A DNA stretch of 45,224 bases from an uncultured Clostridia bacterium (lineage in GTDB: Bacteria > Bacillota > Clostridia > Christensenellales > Borkfalkiaceae): contig CALZDP010000010.1 in assembly GCA_945638575.1 (NCBI GenBank), positions 1 to 45,224 on the forward strand. Reading direction: 5' to 3'. The translations under genes and the position numbers were made by a program. Shown piece after piece: positions 15,333 through 24,850 of the stretch (the first letter of the stretch is position 1; each line of letters starts with the position of its first letter). The notes under the pieces were generated by a model. The model was not told where the DNA came from. It searched no databases and worked only from the letters and a program-made list of their open reading frames with translations.

Positions 15333-16643
15333 ATGAAACCTATTATTGCCATAGTCGGCAGACCAAACGTGGGTAAATCCACCTTTTTCAATAAAATTAC
15401 CGGCACAAAAATTGCCATTGTCGAAGATAAACCAGGCGTTACAAGGGACAGAATATATTGCGATGCCGAATGGTGCGGATATAATTTTACCCTTGTCGAC
15501 ACGGGCGGTATAGAACTTAAAAGCGAGGACGAAATGTGGCTGCATATAAAGACTCAAGCGGAAATCGCCATCGAAACGGCGGACGTCATTATCTTTATGT
15601 GCAGTGCCAAAGACGGCGTTACCACCGCTGATAAAGAGGTAGCGGAAAAACTTCGCCGTTCCAAAAAGCCCATCGTTTTGGTTGTTAACAAACTCGATAA
15701 CTATAAACGAGAAGACCTGTTTGAATTTTACGAACTCGGTCTTGACGAGCCTATAGGGGTTTCCGCCGAACAGTCCAAAGGGTTTGGCGACTGTTTGGAT
15801 AAGGTTTGCAACTATATTTCAAAAATAGAGGAAGAGGACGAAAGCGACGTTGTAAAAATCGCCGTCGTCGGCAAGCCCAATGCAGGAAAGTCAAGTTTGG
15901 TTAACGCCGTTTTAGGTTACGATAGGACTATAGTTTCTGATATTTCCGGCACGACAAGGGACGCTATCGACACCCTTTTCGAAGTCGACGGGCAAAAATA
16001 TAAAATTATCGATACCGCAGGTATCCGCAAAAAAAAGGCGGTGGACGAAGATATCGAGTATTATTCGGTAGTAAGGGCTTTAGGTGCGGTACGCCGCGCC
16101 GACGTCAGTCTTTTGGTGGTTGACAGCGTTGCGGGGCTTACCGAACAAGACGTCAAGATTGCAGGGTATATTCACGAACAGGCAAAGCCCTCGGTTATCG
16201 TTATGAATAAGTGGGACGCCGTCGACAAGGATACTTTTACGGTGGAAACTTTTAAAAAGAAACTTAATTGCGACCTTGCCTTTATGGATTACTATAAAGC
16301 AGTGTTTATTTCCGCCAAAACGGGACAAAGGCTTTATAAAGTGCTTGAAACCGCAACCCAATCTCTTGGAAACGCCAAGCGCAGAATTACCACAGGTACT
16401 TTAAACGACGTGTTAAACGACGCCGTAAGAATGAACGAACCGCCCTCTTTCCACGGCAGACGCCTTAAAATTTATTACAGTGTGCAGGACGGCGTTTGTC
16501 CGCCTACGTTCATTATCTTCGTAAACGATTCTACGTTGGTGCATTTTTCATACAAACGTTATATCGAAAACGTCATAAGAAAGGCTTTCGATTTTTCAGG
16601 TACTCCGATAAGAATAATCTTCAGAGAGAAAAACGAGGAATAA
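15333..16643 (+). CDS. der: Ribosome-assembly GTPase Der (EngA)
   Basis: Der is the double-GTPase that assists late 50S ribosome assembly. GTPase domain 1 has GRPNVGKST (residues 9-17), DTGG and NKLD. Domain 2 has GKPNAGKSS (residues 180-188), DTAG and NKWD. A KH-like domain follows (FHGRRLKIYYSVQDG...PPTFIIFVN). The total of 436 residues is the normal length. It lies four bases after the DUF512 gene and five bases before plsY, in an order widely conserved in Clostridia, so these three genes are probably one transcript. Confidence 0.97.
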   Translation: MKPIIAIVGRPNVGKSTFFNKITGTKIAIVEDKPGVTRDRIYCDAEWCGYNFTLVDTGGIELKSEDEMWLHIKTQAEIAIETADVIIFMCSAKDGVTTADKEVAEKLRRSKKPIVLVVNKLDNYKREDLFEFYELGLDEPIGVSAEQSKGFGDCLDKVCNYISKIEEEDESDVVKIAVVGKPNAGKSSLVNAVLGYDRTIVSDISGTTRDAIDTLFEVDGQKYKIIDTAGIRKKKAVDEDIEYYSVVRALGAVRRADVSLLVVDSVAGLTEQDVKIAGYIHEQAKPSVIVMNKWDAVDKDTFTVETFKKKLNCDLAFMDYYKAVFISAKTGQRLYKVLETATQSLGNAKRRITTGTLNDVLNDAVRMNEPPSFHGRRLKIYYSVQDGVCPPTFIIFVNDSTLVHFSYKRYIENVIRKAFDFSGTPIRIIFREKNEE

Positions 16644-16648
16644 GGAAG

Positions 16649-17524
16649 ATGAATTTTCAGTCTTTGTGGTGGTCTTTTGCTATTTTGATAATATGCTCCT
16701 ACCTTATCGGCAGTGTTAATAACGCCATCATTCTTACCAAACTTATGGGTAAAGACATTCGCAAAATGGGCAGCGGTAACCCCGGCACTATGAACGTCAG
16801 TCGTACCCTTGGCTTGAAAACCGCGGTCGTGGTATTGATTTTGGATATTTTAAAAGGGGTTTTGCCAACCCTTATAGCCGCTTTCGCTTTCGGGGATTGG
16901 CTGTTTGAATATTCCACCCTTCCCGTTTCGGTAATGGCTAAATACATGGCAGGTTTTTTTGCGGTGCTTGGGCATATCTTTCCTTGCTATTACCGTTTTA
17001 AAGGCGGTAAAGGCATTGCAACGACCATAGGCGTATTTTTGGTGTGCAATACCTTGGTTGCCGTAATTTTTGCCGTGGTGGCGCTTGCCTTTATATTATT
17101 TACGGGCATAGGCTCTATGGGGTCCTTTTTGGCGACTACTCCGCCGGCGATTTTCGCAAGCATGGCGATTTACCGTGATTACCTTGTCAAAGAACCGGTA
17201 GTTGAATTTAAAATCGCTTACCTTATCTTTGTAAACGCCTTCATTATGGGAATCGTTGTTTTAACGTGGGTTGCGCACAGGCAAAACATTAAAAGGTTGC
17301 TTTCCGGCGACGAACACCCAACCGAATGGTTGCAGATGATAAAGGACTTGTCATTAAAAAAGAAACTTAAAAAGCAAAAAGCAAAACTTGAAAAAGTCGG
17401 CGATGACGCCGCTTTGCGCAACGAAGATTTACAGAGCGTTGACAGCACCGAAAAAGCCGAAGATAAAAATGTAGACTTCGGCGAACAAAACGCCGATCAA
17501 TCTTCCGCTGAAAAGTTGCTGTAA
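16649..17524 (+). CDS. plsY: Glycerol-3-phosphate acyltransferase PlsY
   Basis: PlsY uses acyl-phosphate to acylate glycerol-3-phosphate, the first step of phospholipid synthesis, in the cytoplasmic membrane. I chose the ATG at 16649, five bases after the der stop, because the protein then starts with the usual first membrane helix (FAILIICSYLIGSVNNA). The three conserved motifs are present: GSGNPGTMN (residues 41-49), FKGGKGIATTIG (near 117) and HRQNIKRLLSGDE. After the last helix there is an unusual hydrophilic tail of about 70 residues, rich in K, D, E and Q, that most PlsY proteins lack. It forms part of the DUF512-der-plsY run. Confidence 0.93.
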   Translation: MNFQSLWWSFAILIICSYLIGSVNNAIILTKLMGKDIRKMGSGNPGTMNVSRTLGLKTAVVVLILDILKGVLPTLIAAFAFGDWLFEYSTLPVSVMAKYMAGFFAVLGHIFPCYYRFKGGKGIATTIGVFLVCNTLVAVIFAVVALAFILFTGIGSMGSFLATTPPAIFASMAIYRDYLVKEPVVEFKIAYLIFVNAFIMGIVVLTWVAHRQNIKRLLSGDEHPTEWLQMIKDLSLKKKLKKQKAKLEKVGDDAALRNEDLQSVDSTEKAEDKNVDFGEQNADQSSAEKLL

Positions 17525-17543
17525 AATACGGGCGCGGTAAAAA

Positions 17544-18446
17544 ATGAGCGATAAACAGGACAAGAAAATTTTAACACCCTATAAGGCGGTATCTGGTTAC
17601 ACCGCAGCGATGTTTGCGGTTATTTTGGCGTACTTGGTTATGTCGGTTCTGTCGGCGTCGCTGGGCGGAATAAAATTTACTGAAAGTTTATTTTACTTTT
17701 TTTTAAGTTACTTTGTAATAAGCTTTGCTTTGGCGCTTGGCTCTGCGTTTACTTTTAAACGCCAAAAATTGTTTTTATCGGACGTTACCGCAATAAAATT
17801 CAGCCCGAAATTTATCGCCGTAATCCTGCTTGTGTTTTTGGGAACTTTTTTCGGATTAAGCGGAATAAACGACCTATTCGTGGACTTTTTACAAAAATTC
17901 GGTTATAAACCGGACTTGGTTACTTTGCCCGAAAAGTCCTTTTTAACCGTCTTTTGCTGTATTGTTTTTATAGCCGTAATACCTGCTGTCGTAGAGGAAT
18001 TTTTGTTCAGGGGTTTAGTCTTAAAAGGGGCTGAAAACTTTGGCAAAATTCAGGCGGTAATAGTAAGCGCGCTTGCGTTTTCCTTTTATCATATGTCCCC
18101 GTCGCAGACCGTTTATCAACTTATAATAGGGGTTTTGTACGGGATTATCGCTTTGTCGTCCGGCAGTATATTGCCTACGGTTATATTGCACTTTTTAAAC
18201 AACTTTACCATAATAATAATTTATTACTTTTTCCCCGATTTCGTAATAGTCGGCCTAGCAAAAACTTTACTTACCGTAATAGGACTTTTATGCGTGGCGG
18301 CAGGCCTGTTTATAGCCCTATTCAAATTTGATTTTAAAAATGATAAAACAGTTTACGGTAAGGAAGAAAAATTCGATTACGCGCTTTCGATAGCGCCCGG
18401 ATTTGTCATTGCCCTTGTTATGTGGATTGTCAACCTTTTTGTTTGA
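17544..18446 (+). CDS. CPBP-family intramembrane metalloprotease
   Basis: A 300-residue membrane protein with about eight hydrophobic helices and the three CPBP/Abi motifs: EEFLFRG (E151, E152), FYH (H183) in SALAFSFYHMSPSQ, and HFLNN (H216). Relatives are glutamic-type intramembrane endopeptidases of the Rce1 type; in bacteria roles range from bacteriocin immunity to signal control, and the substrate here is unknown. It starts 19 bases after plsY without a clear ribosome site. Its TGA stop lies inside the beginning of a TATAG repeat copy (18445-18470). Confidence 0.88.
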   Translation: MSDKQDKKILTPYKAVSGYTAAMFAVILAYLVMSVLSASLGGIKFTESLFYFFLSYFVISFALALGSAFTFKRQKLFLSDVTAIKFSPKFIAVILLVFLGTFFGLSGINDLFVDFLQKFGYKPDLVTLPEKSFLTVFCCIVFIAVIPAVVEEFLFRGLVLKGAENFGKIQAVIVSALAFSFYHMSPSQTVYQLIIGVLYGIIALSSGSILPTVILHFLNNFTIIIIYYFFPDFVIVGLAKTLLTVIGLLCVAAGLFIALFKFDFKNDKTVYGKEEKFDYALSIAPGFVIALVMWIVNLFV

Positions 18447-18470
18447 TAATCGACCTATAGGCGGACTTTT
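18445..18470 (+). repeat. TATAG repeat copy 7, between CPBP gene and rlmH
   Basis: GATAATCGACCTATAGGCGG then ACTTTT; the first two bases are the last two of the CPBP stop codon. It ends 22 bases before the rlmH ATG. Confidence 0.75.
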
Positions 18471-18492
18471 CGGGATTTTAAGGATAACGATT

Positions 18493-18966
18493 ATGATAAA
18501 AATCAACATTGTAGCGGTCGGAAAGGTTAAAGAGAATTACTTTTCGGACGGCATAAACGAATACTTAAAAAGGATATCGCGCTATGCAAAAGTTTACGTA
18601 TGCGAGGTAAAAGAGGAAAACTTTACCCGCGGCGAAACCGATGGCGACAGACAAAAAATAATCGAAGCCGAAGGGGAAAATATCCTTAAAAAATTAAGCG
18701 GAAAAGTTATTGCCCTTTGCGTCGAAGGGGAAAAACTTTCAAGCGAAAAGTTTTCTTCTTACTTAAAAAATCTTTACGACGGCGGTGAAGAAGTTACTTT
18801 TGTGATAGGCGGTTCTTACGGACTATCCAAAAAAGTCAAAGACTCAGCGGATAAAAAACTTTCCTTTTCCGATATGACCTTTCCGCACACCATGGCGCGG
18901 CTTGTTTTGACAGAGCAAATTTATCGCGCTTTTACCATTATAAACAACGCAACTTATCACAAATGA
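18493..18966 (+). CDS. rlmH: 23S rRNA pseudouridine-1915 N3-methyltransferase RlmH
   Basis: RlmH is a small SPOUT methyltransferase that methylates pseudouridine 1915 in helix 69 of 23S rRNA. I chose the ATG at 18493, giving 157 residues starting MIKINIVAVGKVKENYF, the normal start and length; an upstream in-frame extension has no support. The SAM-binding knot is visible as FVIGGSYGLS, and the C-terminus LSFSDMTFPHTMARLVLTEQIYRAFTIINNATYHK is highly typical. It overlaps tadA by four bases (ATGA), indicating translational coupling. Confidence 0.96.
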   Translation: MIKINIVAVGKVKENYFSDGINEYLKRISRYAKVYVCEVKEENFTRGETDGDRQKIIEAEGENILKKLSGKVIALCVEGEKLSSEKFSSYLKNLYDGGEEVTFVIGGSYGLSKKVKDSADKKLSFSDMTFPHTMARLVLTEQIYRAFTIINNATYHK

Positions 18967-19406
18967 AAGATGTTTTTATGACGGCGGCTTTAAAGGAAGC
19001 CCAAAAAGCCTTTTTAGAGGACGAAGTACCTATCGGGGCAGTTATAGTTAAGGACGGAAAAATCATCGCTAAGGCGCATAATCTTCGCGAAAAGCGAAAC
19101 ATTGCTACCTATCATGCGGAAATTATCGCTATCGAAAAGGCTTGTAAAAAACTTAACAGTTGGCGACTTGACGACTGCGAACTTTACGTTACCTTAGAGC
19201 CTTGCATTATGTGCGCCGGCGCTATTTTGAACGCAAGGATAAAAAAGGTTTACTTTGGGGCAAAAGAACCTAAAGGCGGTGCTTGCCAAAGTAGGTTTGA
19301 CCTGCTTTCTTCGGGGGCGTTAAATTGGCAAACCGAATGTATCGGCGGTGTTATGGAAGAAGAATGTTCCCAAATAATTACTGATTTTTTCAGAAAAAAA
19401 AGATGA
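18963..19406 (+). CDS. tadA: tRNA adenosine(34) deaminase TadA
   Basis: TadA deaminates A34 to inosine in tRNA-Arg(ACG). The zinc site is complete: HAE at residues 51-53 (H51 ligand, E53 proton shuttle) and PCIMC at 80-84 (C81 and C84). GAILNARIKKVYFGAKEPKGGACQS follows as in the family. Length is 147 residues. The gene starts inside the rlmH stop (ATGA). It is the last gene before a gap of 138 bases that contains the prs promoter. Confidence 0.95.
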   Translation: MKDVFMTAALKEAQKAFLEDEVPIGAVIVKDGKIIAKAHNLREKRNIATYHAEIIAIEKACKKLNSWRLDDCELYVTLEPCIMCAGAILNARIKKVYFGAKEPKGGACQSRFDLLSSGALNWQTECIGGVMEEECSQIITDFFRKKR

Positions 19407-19474
19407 ATTTTTCGCTCTAAAATCAAGGCGCGCAAAAAAGATTGAAGATTTTAAAAATACCGCCCTTACATAGT

Positions 19475-19503
19475 TTGACTTAACGGGTATTTTACTTTAT
19501 CAT
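19475..19503 (+). promoter_or_regulatory. Predicted promoter of prs
   Basis: TTGACT at 19475-19480, a 17-base spacer, TATCAT at 19498-19503, followed by a leader of about 35 bases with a strong AAGGAGG ribosome site. Confidence 0.65.
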
Positions 19504-19544
19504 ATAGATATATTTTATCCCACATAAGTATTTAAGGAGGCAAG

Positions 19545-20495
19545 ATGATTACACATAGCACTGATTTGGTACTATTCAGCGGAAATTCCAACAAGCCTTT
19601 GGCAGAGGCTATCGCCAAAGAACTCAATATGAATTTGGCAGGTCTTGAAGTAGGGCACTTTTCCGACGGTGAAACAAGCGTGCATATCACAAACAGCATT
19701 CGTGGCAGAGACGTTTTTATTATTCAGTCTACGTCCAATCCCGTCAATGAAAATCTTATGGAACTATTGGTAATTATCGACGCCGCGCGGCGTGCGTCAG
19801 CCGGTCGTATTACGGCGGTTATTCCTTATTTTGGTTACGCCCGTCAGGACAGAAAAGCCAAACCGCGCGATCCTATTACCGCAAAACTCGTTGCCGACAT
19901 TATAACCTCTGCCGGGGCGGACAGACTGCTTTCGGTGGATTTACACGCACCGCAGATTCAGGGTTTTTTCGATATTCCAGTGGATCACTTGGTGGGAAAC
20001 CCCATTTTGTGCGAATATTTTGAAAAGTACGCCGACGATAACTTCGTAGTGGTTTCGCCCGATATCGGAAGCGTCGGCAGAGCAAGAAACGTTGCTACAA
20101 AACTTAACGTACCTATGGCGATTATCGACAAACGCCGTCCTAAGGCAAATCAGGTGGAAATTTTAAACATCATCGGCGACGTAAAAGGCAAAACCTGTCT
20201 TTTGGTTGACGATATGGTTGATACGGCAGGTACCCTTTGCTTCGGCGCGGAGGCTTTGCATAACGCCGGCGTCGAAAAGATTTACGCTTGCTGTACTCAC
20301 CCCGTTTTGTCCGGTCCTGCCATAGAAAGAATTAAAAATTCATATATTGACAAACTTGTGGTTTTGGATACCATCGAACTTCCCGAAGAAAAGAAAATCG
20401 ATAAAATAGAAGTTCTTTCGGTTGCCCATCTTTTGGCTAAGGCAATTAAGTTTGTGTATTCCGACAAACAAATGGCGGATATTTATCAGGATTGA
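19545..20495 (+). CDS. prs: Ribose-phosphate pyrophosphokinase (PRPP synthetase)
   Basis: Prs makes PRPP from ribose-5-phosphate and ATP, feeding purine, pyrimidine, histidine, tryptophan and NAD synthesis. The 316-residue protein has the ATP-site segment [23 protein letters not shown], the flexible-loop histidine in [13 protein letters not shown], and the PRPP loop [12 protein letters not shown]. It has its own promoter and the best ribosome site of the region. pth begins five bases after its stop, so the two are co-transcribed. Confidence 0.97.
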   Translation: MITHSTDLVLFSGNSNKPLAEAIAKELNMNLAGLEVGHFSDGETSVHITNSIRGRDVFIIQSTSNPVNENLMELLVIIDAARRASAGRITAVIPYFGYARQDRKAKPRDPITAKLVADIITSAGADRLLSVDLHAPQIQGFFDIPVDHLVGNPILCEYFEKYADDNFVVVSPDIGSVGRARNVATKLNVPMAIIDKRRPKANQVEILNIIGDVKGKTCLLVDDMVDTAGTLCFGAEALHNAGVEKIYACCTHPVLSGPAIERIKNSYIDKLVVLDTIELPEEKKIDKIEVLSVAHLLAKAIKFVYSDKQMADIYQD

Positions 20496-20500
20496 GTTTT

Positions 20501-21073
20501 ATGAAAATCATAGCAGGGCTCGGTAATCCCGAAAAACGGTATGAAAATACCTACCACAACTTAGGCTTTATGGTGGCGGATAACCTTGCCGAAAGGTTAA
20601 AGGTTGGCTACAAACTTAAAAATTCGCTTAAATGCGCATTGGCGGAAGGGGTTATCGGCGGTGAAAAGTATATTATCGTTAAACCTACCACTTATATGAA
20701 TTTAAGCGGTGAATGTATTCAAAGGGTGCTTTCTTATTACGGAGCAAACGTCGCCGACTTACTTGTCGTGTACGACGATATCGATATAGAAATAGGAAGA
20801 ATACGCTTCCGTCCGCACGGTTCCGCCGGTACCCATAACGGCATGAGAAATATTCATCTTTTAATAAACGACGATAATTTTCCCCGCGTCAGGGTGGGTA
20901 CGAAACCGCGCACAGAAGGTATTCCGTTAGTCGATTACGTGCTTTCGAAAATACCCGAAAGCGAGTATGAAGATTTGAATTGCGCCATAAAAAAGGCGTC
21001 GGATCTTTGCTTTGATTTATTAAACGGGGCAACTTACGACGACCTTATGCAACGCTATAACAAAAAGGACTAA
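20501..21073 (+). CDS. pth: Peptidyl-tRNA hydrolase
   Basis: Pth recycles peptidyl-tRNA released from stalled ribosomes. I use the ATG at 20501 (MKIIAGLGNPEKRYENTYHN...), giving 190 residues; a TTG at 20492 overlapping the prs stop is less likely. Catalytic H19 (TYHNLGF), N9 (LGNP), the KPTTYMNLSG strand and VVYDDIDIEIGRIRFR...GTHNGMRNI are all present. The prs-pth-mfd order is a known Bacillota arrangement. A 191-base gap with a reversed TATAG copy separates it from mfd. Confidence 0.96.
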   Translation: MKIIAGLGNPEKRYENTYHNLGFMVADNLAERLKVGYKLKNSLKCALAEGVIGGEKYIIVKPTTYMNLSGECIQRVLSYYGANVADLLVVYDDIDIEIGRIRFRPHGSAGTHNGMRNIHLLINDDNFPRVRVGTKPRTEGIPLVDYVLSKIPESEYEDLNCAIKKASDLCFDLLNGATYDDLMQRYNKKD

Positions 21074-21078
21074 AAGTT

Positions 21079-21104
21079 AAAAGTGCCCCTATAGGTCGAT
21101 TAAC
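21079..21104 (-). repeat. TATAG repeat copy 8, between pth and mfd
   Basis: On the minus strand: GTTAATCGACCTATAGGGGC then ACTTTT. It starts six bases after the pth stop and matches the copy at 36307 over about 22 bases. Confidence 0.75.
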
Positions 21105-21264
21105 AGCCCTTTTTAAGTGCAAAATACGGAATTTTTGCAAGGCGGAAAGCAGAACAGTAAATTACAAAAGCAACAATTTGTCTGTCTTGTCCGTTTTCGA
21201 TTTTTAATTTAAAATTTTTAATTATTAATTTGCGTAGAAGCAGTCTACTTTAATCCATAAGGAT

Positions 21265-24200
21265 ATGCTTACCGAATATATAAAACCGATATTACAAAAA
21301 GACCTTAAAGATCTTTATGAAGATAACCGCAGTGGAAGTTCCACTGCGGTATTTGGCGTATCAAAACCGCTTTGCGTTTACCTTGCTTCTTTAATAGAAG
21401 GTAAAGTTCTTATTTTGTTAAAAGATAGCGTAAGCGCAAAAAGTTTTGCCGAAGAATTAGCCTTTTACACAGGGGAAAAGGCTGTTTATTTACCGCCAAA
21501 AGACGACGTACTTTTATATAAAAAGTTTTTTAACCGCGACAGTCTGTATGCAAGGATTACCGCTATTGCGGATATAAAAGAAGGCGCAAGGTTTATAACC
21601 GCTTCGCCGGAAAGCATACTTCAACTGTTTCCAAAAAAATTGGACTCTTTAACTCTTTCGGTCGCCGGCGAGCACCCAATGGGCGACCTTATAAAGCAAT
21701 TAACGCGCTTTGGATATAAGCGTACGGAATTTGCCGAAAACAAGGGTGAGTTCTCTTTAAGGGGAGATATTTTCGAGGTCTACCCTATAAACGGTGCGGA
21801 CGCCGTAAGGTGCGACTTTTTCGGGGACGAGATAGAAAAAATAAGGATTTTAGATACCGAAAACCACGTTGGTCTTGATGAAATCAGGTCGGTAAAAATT
21901 CTGCCTGCCATAGACTTTGAAATTGAAGAAAATGAAGTTAACGGACTTATAGGGGCACTTTCATCTTCTTTCAGAAAGTTGAAAACTATCCGTCAAACCA
22001 CTAAAGCAAGGCAAATCGTCGGCGAGTTAAAAGAACTTTTGGACAGCGGAAATTTTTACGATTATTCTTTATCCTATCTTTATCCGCTTTTAAAAAACAG
22101 CACGTCGGATTTATTTGAACTTACTGGAAAAGACTTAACCGTTGTGTATTACGAGCCTAAAATGATATCCGACGCGGTTGACGGTATTATAAGGGAAAAC
22201 GGCGAAAGGTGTCTTGGCTTATATGACGCAGGCGAGGCTTTGGATTTTTCCGTAAAGCAGTTGACGGATAAAGAGGAATTATATAACCTTCTCAAATCGA
22301 AAAAGGGCATAGCCTTTCAAAATCTTACCACTACTTCATTTTTCCGCCCGAATAAAACGATTAGGGTAAATTCAACCGCCGTACCCAGATATTCCGCTAA
22401 GCCCGAAGACTTTGCAATCGATCTTAAAAATTGGCAAAAACAGGGCTATAGGTCGATTATCGCCGCAGGCAACAGTGAAAGAGCAAACAAATTAAAGGAT
22501 AATTTATATAACGACGGGGTAATGGCTGCGGTAACCGCCGTACCGAAAGAAACGGCAGGCGTTTATATAATACCGACCTTTTTAAACACCGGTTTTGTTT
22601 TGCACGAAGAAAAACTTGCGGTCATCGGCACTTGCGACGTTTTTTTAAGCGGTGTAAGAGAAAAAAAGATTATTAAACGCCGTAAAGACACCTTTACCGC
22701 GCCTGAAACGGGGGATTTTGCCGTACACGAAACTCACGGTATAGGTATCGTCAGGGGTACGGAAAGAATTTCCACTTCCGAAAGCACCAAAGACTACATT
22801 GCCATCGAATACGCCGGCGGAGACTTTTTATACGTCCCCGTTGAGCAGATGGATAAACTTACCAAATATCTCGGCGGAGACAAATCGCCGCACTTAAACA
22901 AGATAGGCGGTGTAGAATTCGATAAAATCAAACAACGTGCAAGGGAATCCATTTCCCGCATGACCATAAACCTTAAAAAACTTTACCGCGAGCGTGCCGA
23001 AAAGAAGGGTTTTGCCTTTTCGCCCGATAACGAGATTACAAAAGAGTTCGATGACGCTTTTGAATTCGACCTTACCGAAGATCAAGCGCAGTCCGTTGCG
23101 GAAATCAAGCACGATATGGAAAGCGATAAGATTATGGACAGGTTGCTTATGGGGGACGTAGGCTTTGGCAAAACCGAAGTCGCCTTCCGCGCCGCCTTTA
23201 AAGCGGTACTTGACGGCAAGCAGGTTGCGATAATGACGCCGACTACCATTTTGTGCGAACAGCATTACCGCACCGCTATGGAAAGGTTTAAAGGTTTCGG
23301 CGTAAAAATCGTCGTATTAAACAGGTTTGTGTCTACGCAAAGGATAAAGCAGTACCTTAAAGAAATCGCGGACGGCAGTGCGAATATTATAATCGGCACG
23401 CACAGGCTGTTGGGCAAAGACGTCTGTTTCAGCGATTTGGGATTGCTTATTTTGGACGAAGAACAATGTTTCGGCGTAGAAGCCAAAGAAAAATTGCGTG
23501 AGATTAAAAGTAACGTCGATACCCTAACCATGACGGCAACGCCGATACCGCGCACCCTTCATATGTCGTTATCCGGAATCCGCGGAATGAGTTTAATCAA
23601 CACACCCCCGGTTAAAAGGATACCCGTACAGACTTACGTGCTGGAAGAAAGCGACGTTTTAATAAGAGACGCCGTTTTAAAGGAGTTGTCCCGCGGCGGT
23701 CAAACCTTTATATTGTACAACCGTGTGGAAACGATAGACGCCTTTTACGGGCATATAGCCCAACTTTTGCCGGAAGCAAGGATAGTCGTTTGTCACGGTC
23801 AAATGGAAAAACGTCGGCTTGAAAACAACATTATGGCCTTTTATAACGGGGAGTACGACGTGCTGCTTTGCACTACCATTATAGAGAACGGCATCGACCT
23901 TCCGAACGCAAATACCCTTATAGTCATAGACGCCGATAAGTTTGGCTTATTTACCCTTTATCAACTTAAAGGAAGGGTAGGAAGAAGCGACAAAATGGCG
24001 CACGCTTACTTTACTTTTAAGCCGGATAAGGTTATAACAGACCCTGCTTATAAAAGACTTTCCGCTTTAATAGAACATTCTGAACTCGGAAGCGGATACA
24101 AAATCGCTATGAGGGATTTGGAAATAAGGGGCGCCGGCAACGTGTTAGGCAAAGAACAACACGGCCATATGGATAAGATAGGGTACGAACTGTACTCAAA

Positions 24201-24690
24201 ACTTTTGCGCGAACAGTTGGGCGAGGTAACCAAAGATTACGAAACCGAACTTGATGTAAGGTTGGACGCTTTTATCCCCAACGATTACGTTTCCGTTTCT
24301 TCCACCCGAATGGATATTTACAAAATGATAGCGGAAATATCTTCGGACAAGGATAAAAAAGCGGTAAAAGGCCAACTTTACGAGGTTTACGGCAAACTTC
24401 CGAGCGAAGCGGAAAACCTTATTTCCGTTGCGGAACTCAAGTTTTTGGCAAATAAAATCGGAGCGGTTAAAGTTACCGTCAATAAGGAAAACGCCGTAAT
24501 TATCCTTAAAGATATAAACGCTTTCGAGGGCGGCGGATTGAATTTTGCGCTGAACGCCTACAAAAACGCAGTGCTTTCATTTGAAGCAAATCCCGTTATC
24601 ACTCTTACCGAAAGGATTAAGGACGCTAACGTAAATTTGAATATGGTTATCGCCTTTATACGTTGCGTTTTGGAAAATCAAAAGCAATGA
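21265..24690 (+). CDS. mfd: Transcription-repair coupling factor Mfd
   Basis: Mfd releases RNA polymerase stalled at DNA damage and recruits UvrA. The 1141-residue protein shows the UvrB-like N-terminal domains (residues about 1-350, with GEFSLRGDIFEVYPI). The RNA polymerase interaction domain begins at VHETHGIGIVRG and has the typical DYIAIEYAGGDFLYVPVEQMDKLTKYL. The RecG-type motor carries Walker A MGDVGFGKTEVAFRA (G635-K636-T637), DEEQ (residues 731-734), TMTATPIPRTLHMS and GRVGRSDKMAHAYF, and is followed by the C-terminal TRCF domain. AAGGAT lies immediately before the ATG. A 25-bp perfect palindrome sits in codons 21-29, and a TATAG-like copy lies at 22436-22461. Confidence 0.97.
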   Translation: MLTEYIKPILQKDLKDLYEDNRSGSSTAVFGVSKPLCVYLASLIEGKVLILLKDSVSAKSFAEELAFYTGEKAVYLPPKDDVLLYKKFFNRDSLYARITAIADIKEGARFITASPESILQLFPKKLDSLTLSVAGEHPMGDLIKQLTRFGYKRTEFAENKGEFSLRGDIFEVYPINGADAVRCDFFGDEIEKIRILDTENHVGLDEIRSVKILPAIDFEIEENEVNGLIGALSSSFRKLKTIRQTTKARQIVGELKELLDSGNFYDYSLSYLYPLLKNSTSDLFELTGKDLTVVYYEPKMISDAVDGIIRENGERCLGLYDAGEALDFSVKQLTDKEELYNLLKSKKGIAFQNLTTTSFFRPNKTIRVNSTAVPRYSAKPEDFAIDLKNWQKQGYRSIIAAGNSERANKLKDNLYNDGVMAAVTAVPKETAGVYIIPTFLNTGFVLHEEKLAVIGTCDVFLSGVREKKIIKRRKDTFTAPETGDFAVHETHGIGIVRGTERISTSESTKDYIAIEYAGGDFLYVPVEQMDKLTKYLGGDKSPHLNKIGGVEFDKIKQRARESISRMTINLKKLYRERAEKKGFAFSPDNEITKEFDDAFEFDLTEDQAQSVAEIKHDMESDKIMDRLLMGDVGFGKTEVAFRAAFKAVLDGKQVAIMTPTTILCEQHYRTAMERFKGFGVKIVVLNRFVSTQRIKQYLKEIADGSANIIIGTHRLLGKDVCFSDLGLLILDEEQCFGVEAKEKLREIKSNVDTLTMTATPIPRTLHMSLSGIRGMSLINTPPVKRIPVQTYVLEESDVLIRDAVLKELSRGGQTFILYNRVETIDAFYGHIAQLLPEARIVVCHGQMEKRRLENNIMAFYNGEYDVLLCTTIIENGIDLPNANTLIVIDADKFGLFTLYQLKGRVGRSDKMAHAYFTFKPDKVITDPAYKRLSALIEHSELGSGYKIAMRDLEIRGAGNVLGKEQHGHMDKIGYELYSKLLREQLGEVTKDYETELDVRLDAFIPNDYVSVSSTRMDIYKMIAEISSDKDKKAVKGQLYEVYGKLPSEAENLISVAELKFLANKIGAVKVTVNKENAVIILKDINAFEGGGLNFALNAYKNAVLSFEANPVITLTERIKDANVNLNMVIAFIRCVLENQKQ
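21326..21350. repeat. Perfect 12-bp-arm palindrome inside the start of mfd
   Basis: ACCGCAGTGGAA - G - TTCCACTGCGGT. In RNA it would form a 10-bp G+C-rich stem with a short loop about 60 bases into the mfd coding sequence (codons for NRSGSSTAV). Confidence 0.8.
22436..22461 (-). repeat. TATAG repeat-like copy 9 inside mfd
   Basis: On the minus strand: GATAATCGACCTATAGCCCT then GTTTTT. In frame on the plus strand it encodes KQGYRSII. It could be chance or a true repeat copy. Confidence 0.5.
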
Positions 24691-24850
24691 CGTTTTACGG
24701 TCGCTAGTTCTTTTACCGTCGCTAATTGCTTCGACCGCTTTAAAAGTCGGTTTCGCCCGTAAAACATATAAAAGGACTTTAAAATCCGTAACAAATCCGC
24801 AATAATTATAAAATAAATATAAAATAGATTAAAATTAAGCCCGAAAAACC

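Noticed and set aside
14963..15502. 179-codon minus-strand frame across the DUF512-der junction
   Set aside because: Antisense shadow of two well-supported genes; no start signal or domain.
24692..24763. Long imperfect hairpin after mfd as a riboswitch or small RNA
   Set aside because: No conserved riboswitch core, no T-run and no promoter; kept only as a structural note under the following promoter.
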